NCBI GenBank assembly: GCA_007570785.1
Contig: ML664152.1
Span: 2,852,911-2,916,910, forward strand
Reading direction: 5' to 3'
From: Antilocapra americana
Taxonomy: Eukaryota; Chordata; Mammalia; Artiodactyla; Antilocapridae
Length of the DNA stretch: 64,000 bases
Below the pieces are notes generated by a model. It saw only the letters and a program-made list of their open reading frames with translations, was not told where the DNA came from and searched no databases. This document shows, piece by piece, positions 59,701-64,000 of the stretch; within the stretch, counting starts at the first letter, position 1, and the number at the start of each line of letters is the position of its first letter. The position numbers and the translations under genes were made by a program.

Positions 59701-60078
59701 TAAATACACTTTGCTCAAACCTTGAGTGCAAGTCTGGCAGTGAAATGAAGTCTTAAGAACGTAAAACAGAAAATAAAGGAGGTGCTTTCTGCAATGGGCA
59801 AAAAGGTGACAAAAACTTAAAAAAGCAGGATGTTAGAATTTTGGTTATCCCAGCACTGGTTATGTGAGTAATCCTATCTAGGAAATCAGATTTTCTTAAG
59901 AGAAAATTAAGCAAAATGCATGGCCAGGAGAGATCAGTGACTTGCAATACTGAGTATTCTCGCATCTCTTGTAGACCTGGAGAGGAAGGAGCAGGAGTTA
60001 GAGCAACTGAGGATGGACTGTGAGCACTTCAGAGCCCGCCTGGAGTCCGTGCAAGCGGACAGCGTGAGGGAGAAGAAG
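47722..60078 (+). CDS. HSF2BP: HSF2BP (MEILB2), first three coding exons; 3' part outside window
   Basis: HSF2BP localises BRCA2 to meiotic double-strand breaks with its partner BRME1, so that RAD51 and DMC1 load; it was first found as an HSF2 binder. Three exons join in phase: 47722-47757, 48529-48679 and 59975-60078, giving 97 residues. The protein starts MGEAGGAEEACRHMGTKEE and continues through KDLERLTTEVMQIRDFLPRI, LERKEQELEQLRMDCEHF and ADSVREKK, nearly identical to human HSF2BP as I know it. The heptad pattern of Leu, Ile and charged residues from about residue 18 to 97 is the N-terminal coiled coil that binds BRME1. The C-terminal armadillo-like BRCA2-binding domain must be encoded beyond 64000. 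The start has a good context (G at -3 and +4) and lies in the CpG-rich segment. Full-length human protein is about 334 residues. Confidence 0.95.
47758..48528 (+). other. HSF2BP intron 1
   Basis: 771 bases; the first part is still CG-rich, the second ordinary. No repeat recognised. Confidence 0.85.
48529..48679 (+). CDS. HSF2BP: HSF2BP second coding exon
   Basis: 151 bases, residues 13-62 plus one base. Encodes HMGTKEEFVKVRKKDLERL and PRILNGEVLETFQKLKIVEK. Acceptor TTTTTCTAG, donor AAAAAA|GTGAGT. Confidence 0.96.
51550..51730. repeat. Possible L2 fragment
   Basis: CCCCTGCTTAGTTATCAGTGG, TTGCTCTTCGGATAAAGACC resembles the L2 3' region. Orientation and edges are uncertain. Confidence 0.4.
52628..52735 (-). 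repeat. Degraded CHR-type SINE head
   Basis: TTTTTTTGGATCACACTGTG to CCACTGGACTGCCAGGAAAT in antisense. Confidence 0.7.
53196..53283 (+). repeat. L1-BT 3' terminus, short
   Basis: TTGTATACCCATGGTGGATTC, GTATGGCAAAATCAACACAA, then an A-rich tail; the same family end as at 11140-11362 but far shorter. Confidence 0.88.
55329..56082 (-). repeat. BovB LINE 3' fragment, longest copy here
   Basis: About 750 bases of BovB, with WTARRSNQSTLKEINPEYPL and GHLMRRADSLEKTLML on the minus strand, reaching ATCAAGAGGCTCTTTAG. It contains a poly-T run near 56010. Confidence 0.93.
56740..57068 (+). repeat. Ancient mammalian LTR, MaLR-like
   Basis: GTGACTGGTATCCTTATTAA near the start and AGCCACCCAGTCTATGGC...CTAGGGAACTAATACA at the end match the old LTR type also seen at 13004. 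Confidence 0.6.
57115..57155 (-). repeat. Bov-tA SINE remnant
   Basis: TGGTGTCTGACTCTTTGCAA followed by CCCCATGGACTGTAACCTC; only about 40 bases of the body remain. Confidence 0.7.
57444..57650 (-). repeat. Bov-tA SINE in HSF2BP intron 2
   Basis: TGTTGTTTAGTCCCTAAGTTG to CTGAGCCACCAGGGAAGAC, antisense to HSF2BP. Confidence 0.92.
58688..58855. repeat. Two SINE pieces in opposite orientation
   Basis: 58688-58722 reads as antisense SINE (GTCAGTTGCTCAGTCGTGTC); 58735-58855 as sense body (TGGCAACCCACTCCAGTT ... AAGTCAGACACAGCTGAGCG). Confidence 0.8.
59975..60078 (+). CDS. HSF2BP: HSF2BP third coding exon
   Basis: 104 bases, completing Asn 63 and ending at Lys 97 in phase 0. Encodes a coiled-coil segment LERKEQELEQLRMDCEHF. 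Acceptor CTTGTAG, donor AAGAAG|GTACGA. Confidence 0.95.
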
Positions 60079-62439
60079 GTACGATGCTCACCAGGCCACG
60101 GGAAGCGCCCGTGCCATACTTGTGGCCACAGTCTAGCCCTTACACCTCAAGACACTGTATTTTTAAATGTATTTATTCTGAATGGGTTGAAAACCAGTTC
60201 ATCATTTGGATTTGACAACCATTTAACATGGAGGCTGTTTACTTGGTGCCTTTTAATAGTCACTTACTGTTAATTTTTGTGTTAAAAGACCAATCCGTGT
60301 CATTAAAATTCATAATATAATAATCCTGAGAAAATCATGCACCTAATGATTTGTAATCAGAGTTAGATATATAAATAGAAATATCTGTAATTAGGAGGTC
60401 ACTTCTGATATTTTAGAAATAACCAATTGCATTTCGTTTTAATGTTTGGGGAGACTAATAATATTTCTTAAAAACTATACACTTTCTTTTCATGGAATAA
60501 ATTATTTCCTCTTTTATAAAGCCAGAGCTGTTTAGCCACTTCTGCTGAAATCTGGAACTTGCTTGTATTTTTATTTTTGACCAGTACAGTAGAAGCTGGT
60601 GACAGCATGGAGGCTGTGTTGTCACCTGTGTCACCTGTGTGCTGGGAGGCGTTCGTGACTGTCCCTGTGGCTCACTGGTTTCTGCAGCTCAGCCGGGTCA
60701 GCAAGTGCTGTGAGCCTGCAGAGATGGTGGGAGCCTGGCTAAGTCCCACCGCCTGCGTGCTCAGCTCTGCCTCTCACCTCCTCCTTGTGTGGGCAAGTTC
60801 TGTAGTGTGGCTACAGTGGAGGGTTCCCAAAACTGGTGGATTTTGTACAGACTTCATTTTTTTTCCCCACAGTGCTTAATTGTTCATTTATCAAGAATAA
60901 CTGTTCCTTAGCCCAGGTATTCATAATTTCATAGTTCAGGAATACAGGTAAGTGACAAACTTGCGTGGAACTCAACTCAGAGACATTCCCTACATTCCAG
61001 AATCACACTGCACTCTGAAAGATAGCAGCCTTCCTTGTTGCTGCAGTCTTTTATGGAATGTCTGCAGAAATTTCTGCATGTGCCTTCTCTGGTGGCTCAG
61101 CCAAAGCGAGCTGACAGAAAGCTGCAGCTCCCAGGGTACAGCGAGTGCCCCGACAACGTGAGGTTGCGGCCGCTCGGCCAGAGGACCACGCGTCTGAAGT
61201 TTCGTCAGAGGACTGCAAGCCCTGCTGGTTTTGCTCCTTGCTGGCCCAATAACGACGGCCTTCCAGACTGACAGACCTTAATATCAAGTAAGCAGGGAAG
61301 ATCAGGGAAAGCGTTTCAGTCTCAAAACTGTTAGGTTGTGTGTCACTTAGCAGAAGCTGACATTGTAGCTCAGTCATACTCTACTGGTTCAGCACTTCTT
61401 AAAATGCCGGGACGTCTTTGCAAAGGCCAAAGCTTAAATTGGGCAGAATCTTAAGATTTCTTATTTCTTAAATTGTTAAGCATAGGAAAAAAAATGCATG
61501 TTTTGCTGGCGTGTTAGATGTTATGCTAAAAGTCAGCCATGCTGGGAAAGTGCCAGCATAAAGGAAACTGGCCGTAGTGAAGCAGGGTCAGGTCACAGCG
61601 CGGTGCTGCCCAGACGCTTTGACCTTGGGTGAAGTGCGGGCATGTTTTAGGTTGGACCGCTTCCAGTTAAATCTCCTGGTGGGGTCTCGCCTGTTAACAT
61701 GGGTGTGAGGCCCTGCAGGGTGCTGTGACAGGGCTTGTCTCTTTTGCTATAGGGAGCTGGCCGCTGCCTTTGCTGCCCAGGGCTGAACAGGGCGTGCGGC
61801 TAGGCTCTGCAGGCTTATTTTAGAGTTGAGGAACGAGGAAAGAATGCAGGACAGGATCCTGAATTAGAGCATTGCTGCTAAGACTTCAGTCTGGGGAGAA
61901 GTCATGGGGAGAATGCAGACATCACTCAAACCAGCATGTAAGGAAAGACCAGAAGTCAGAGTGTGGAGTCAGAATTCTAAAGACGTGCACTGACCCCCAG
62001 AACTTAGTCCCAGGGACCAGCAAAGCTTGGCTCGTGCCCCGCTTTGAGGCATTTCCTCAGTGGGGTCGATGGAGGAGCCTTGGTGGGTCTTGATGTGATC
62101 TAGGAGGCGGGCTGGGAGAGTTCTGGCAGTGGCGGCCTTTGAACTTGAGAGAAAAAAGAGCCAGTGAATTGTCGGGGGATATCTCTCTGAATGACTTTGG
62201 AAGGCTTGTGCTGTTGTTATAAAGCCAGCTGCGGCTTCCCACCACGTCTCTGCTGGCTGAGATTTTAGTGCCTGACCTGCTTCCCCATGCATGTGAATCA
62301 GTCACAATGAGCAGAGTCCCCGCGTTCCTCCAAGGAGCTGTGTGTCTGTGGCTTACCTATGGCTTCATCCTCAGTGCTTTCTTAGGGCAGCATCTTTCAT
62401 AGTAAACTAACAAATTCAGACTGCTAGTTTCGGTTTGTT
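60079..62439 (+). other. HSF2BP intron 3, proximal part
   Basis: No recognised repeat and no sign of the next HSF2BP exon in this 2.4 kb. Confidence 0.65.
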
Positions 62440-63010
62440 GTTGTTGTTCAGTAGCTCAGTCGTGTTCGACTGTTTGTGACCCCATGGATTGCAGCACGCC
62501 AGGCTTCCCTGTCCATCACCAACTCCAGAGCTTGCTCAAACTCATGGGCGTCAAGTCAGTGATGCCATCCAACCATCTCATCCTCTGTTGTCCCCGTCTC
62601 CTCCTGCCTTCAACCTTTCCCAGCATCAAGGTCTTTTCCAGTGAGTCAGTTCTTTGCATCAGGTGGCCAAAGTATTAGAGTTTCAGCCTCAACGTTGGTC
62701 CTTCCAATGAATATTTAGGCCTGACTTCCTTTAGGATTGACTGGTTAGATCTCCTTGCAGTCCAAGAGACTCTCAAGAGTCTTCTCCAGAACCACAGTTC
62801 AAAAGCATCAATTCTTCGATGCTCAGCCTTTTTTATTGTCTGACTCTCACACACATACATGACTGCTGGAAACTATATGGATATAGCTTTGACTATTTGA
62901 CTATATGGATCCTTATAGGCAGCGTAATATCTCTGCTTTGTAATATGCTTCTAGGCTTGTTATACCTTATCTTCTAAGGAGCAAGCATCTTTCATGGTTG
63001 TAGTCATGAA
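62440..63010 (-). repeat. BovB LINE 3' fragment in HSF2BP intron 3
   Basis: The minus strand shows KKAEHRRIDAFELWFWRRLL and WTARRSNQSILKEVRPKYS. A short local duplication (TTTGACTATTTGACTATATGG) sits near 62890. Confidence 0.93.
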
Positions 63011-63189
63011 ATATAGTTTTGGTTATCTATATTTAGCTTTTAACTTGTTAGGAAAGAGTCACTACTTTTCTGATAATAAACAGGAAGTTGTTGTAAACAT
63101 TATGTATTATTTCAGGAAAATTAAAAAAAAATTAACTGATAATGTAGTTCAGTTAAAATCAGAAATGAACCTCACAAATATCACAGTTT

Positions 63190-63675
63190 AAATATTCTCC
63201 CATTTAAGGACATTTGGGTTATTTCCATTTTTTTTTTTGGTATTATGAATAAAGGTATTATGAACATCTGTATGTAGGTTTTTGTGTGAATGTATGTTTC
63301 CATTTCTCTGGGCTGAATGCCCCAAAGTGCAATTACTGGGTTGCGTAGTAGGTGCATGTTCAATTTTGTAAGAAATTACCCAATTGTTTTTCAGAGTGGT
63401 CATACCGTTTCATATCATCACCAGCAGTGCTGAGTGATTCACTTCCTCCACATCCTGATTAGCATTTGGTGTTCTCACTGTTTTTTATTCTAGCTGTTCT
63501 GATAGATGTGTTGTAGTTTTAATTTGTATTTCCCTGTTGGCTAATAATGCTGAACATCTTTTCATGTGCTTATTTGTTGTCTATATATTCTCTCCTATAC
63601 AATATTTGTCTGTGTCTTTTGCCCATTTTCTAGTTGGATTGTTTTTTAACTGTTAAATTTGAAGAGTTATTGATA
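63190..63675 (-). repeat. L1 ORF2 3' region, antisense
   Basis: TTTAAGGACATTTGGGTTATT, TCCTCCACATCCTGATTAGC, TTTTGCCCATTTTCTAGTTGG are the antisense of the L1 ORF2 3' region. Confidence 0.88.
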
Positions 63676-63679
63676 TATA

Positions 63680-64000
63680 CTAAAATCCTCTATGATCCAC
63701 CTCCTAGAATAGTGGAAATAAAAACAGAAATAAACAAATGGGACCTAATTAAACTTAAAGCTTTTGCATGGCAAAGGAAACTATAAACAAGGTGAGAAGA
63801 CAACCGTCAGAATGAAAGAAAATAATAGCAAATAAAACAACTGACAAGATTAATCTCCAAAATATGTAAGCAGCTCATGGAGCTCAATACCAGAAAAACA
63901 AACAACTCAATCAAAAATTGGGCAGAAGACCTAAAAAGATTTATCCAAATAAGATATCCAGATGGCTAATAAGTACATGAAAAAATGTGTTTTCATCTCA
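63680..64000 (+). repeat. L1 ORF2 3' region, sense, running off the window
   Basis: AAATGGGACCTAATTAAACTT, GACAAGATTAATCTCCAAAA and TTGGGCAGAAGACCTAAAAA are sense L1 ORF2. It abuts the antisense copy and continues past 64000. Confidence 0.88.

Larger units (their letters stand above)
48680..59974 (+). other. HSF2BP intron 2
   Basis: 11.3 kb between phase-matched exons. 48.7-51.5 kb looks unique; an L2-like piece lies near 51550-51730; SINE, L1, BovB and LTR fragments occupy parts of 52.6-58.9 kb. The longest open frame (50577-51371) has no recognised product. Confidence 0.8.

Noticed and set aside
1..64000. CRISPR-like recurrent short sequences
   Set aside because: Recurrent strings such as GGAAGATCCCCTGGAGAAGG come from dispersed SINEs, not evenly spaced repeats; this is mammalian DNA.

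Overview
This window is vertebrate, specifically ruminant (bovid), genomic DNA. It is packed with tRNA-Glu-derived SINEs of the Bov-tA and CHR types, BovB (RTE-class) LINE ends and L1 fragments including the ruminant L1-BT 3' end. That combination is diagnostic of pecoran ruminants (cattle, buffalo, sheep, goat), but I cannot fix the species from sequence alone.

Two protein-coding genes can be read exon by exon. RRP1B lies on the minus strand with its complete coding sequence: 15 coding exons between 46511 (ATG) and 23837 (stop), 2133 coding bases, a predicted 710-residue nucleolar RRP1/Nop52-family protein. HSF2BP (MEILB2) lies on the plus strand; only its first three coding exons (47722-60078, 97 residues) are inside the window and the rest lies beyond 64000. 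The genes are divergent, their start codons are 1.2 kb apart, and the space between them is a CG-rich, repeat-free segment that I interpret as a shared CpG-island promoter. The arrangement matches human 21q22.3, where RRP1B and HSF2BP are also head to head.

Layout: 1-21.4 kb is intergenic DNA downstream of RRP1B. It is dominated by interspersed repeats, including one clear nested stack (L1, then BovB, then SINE) and one L1-BT end inserted in a SINE with a 16-bp target-site duplication. PDXK is expected further left from the human gene order, but I see no exon of it. About 22.5-23.8 kb is the RRP1B 3'UTR. 23.8-46.5 kb is RRP1B. 46.2-47.8 kb is the promoter island. 47.7-64 kb is the 5' part of HSF2BP, mostly its 11.3-kb intron 2 and the start of intron 3, ending in L1 sequence.

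The genes work in separate processes: RRP1B in pre-rRNA processing and nucleolar targeting of protein phosphatase 1, HSF2BP in BRCA2-dependent meiotic recombination. I found no operon, CRISPR array, toxin locus, intact mobile element or evidently new biological system. The most notable signals outside the genes are a 29-bp inverted repeat (28/29 identical) flanking a truncated SINE at 19.4-19.6 kb, a 20-nt RRP1B microexon, and the nested repeat stratigraphy.
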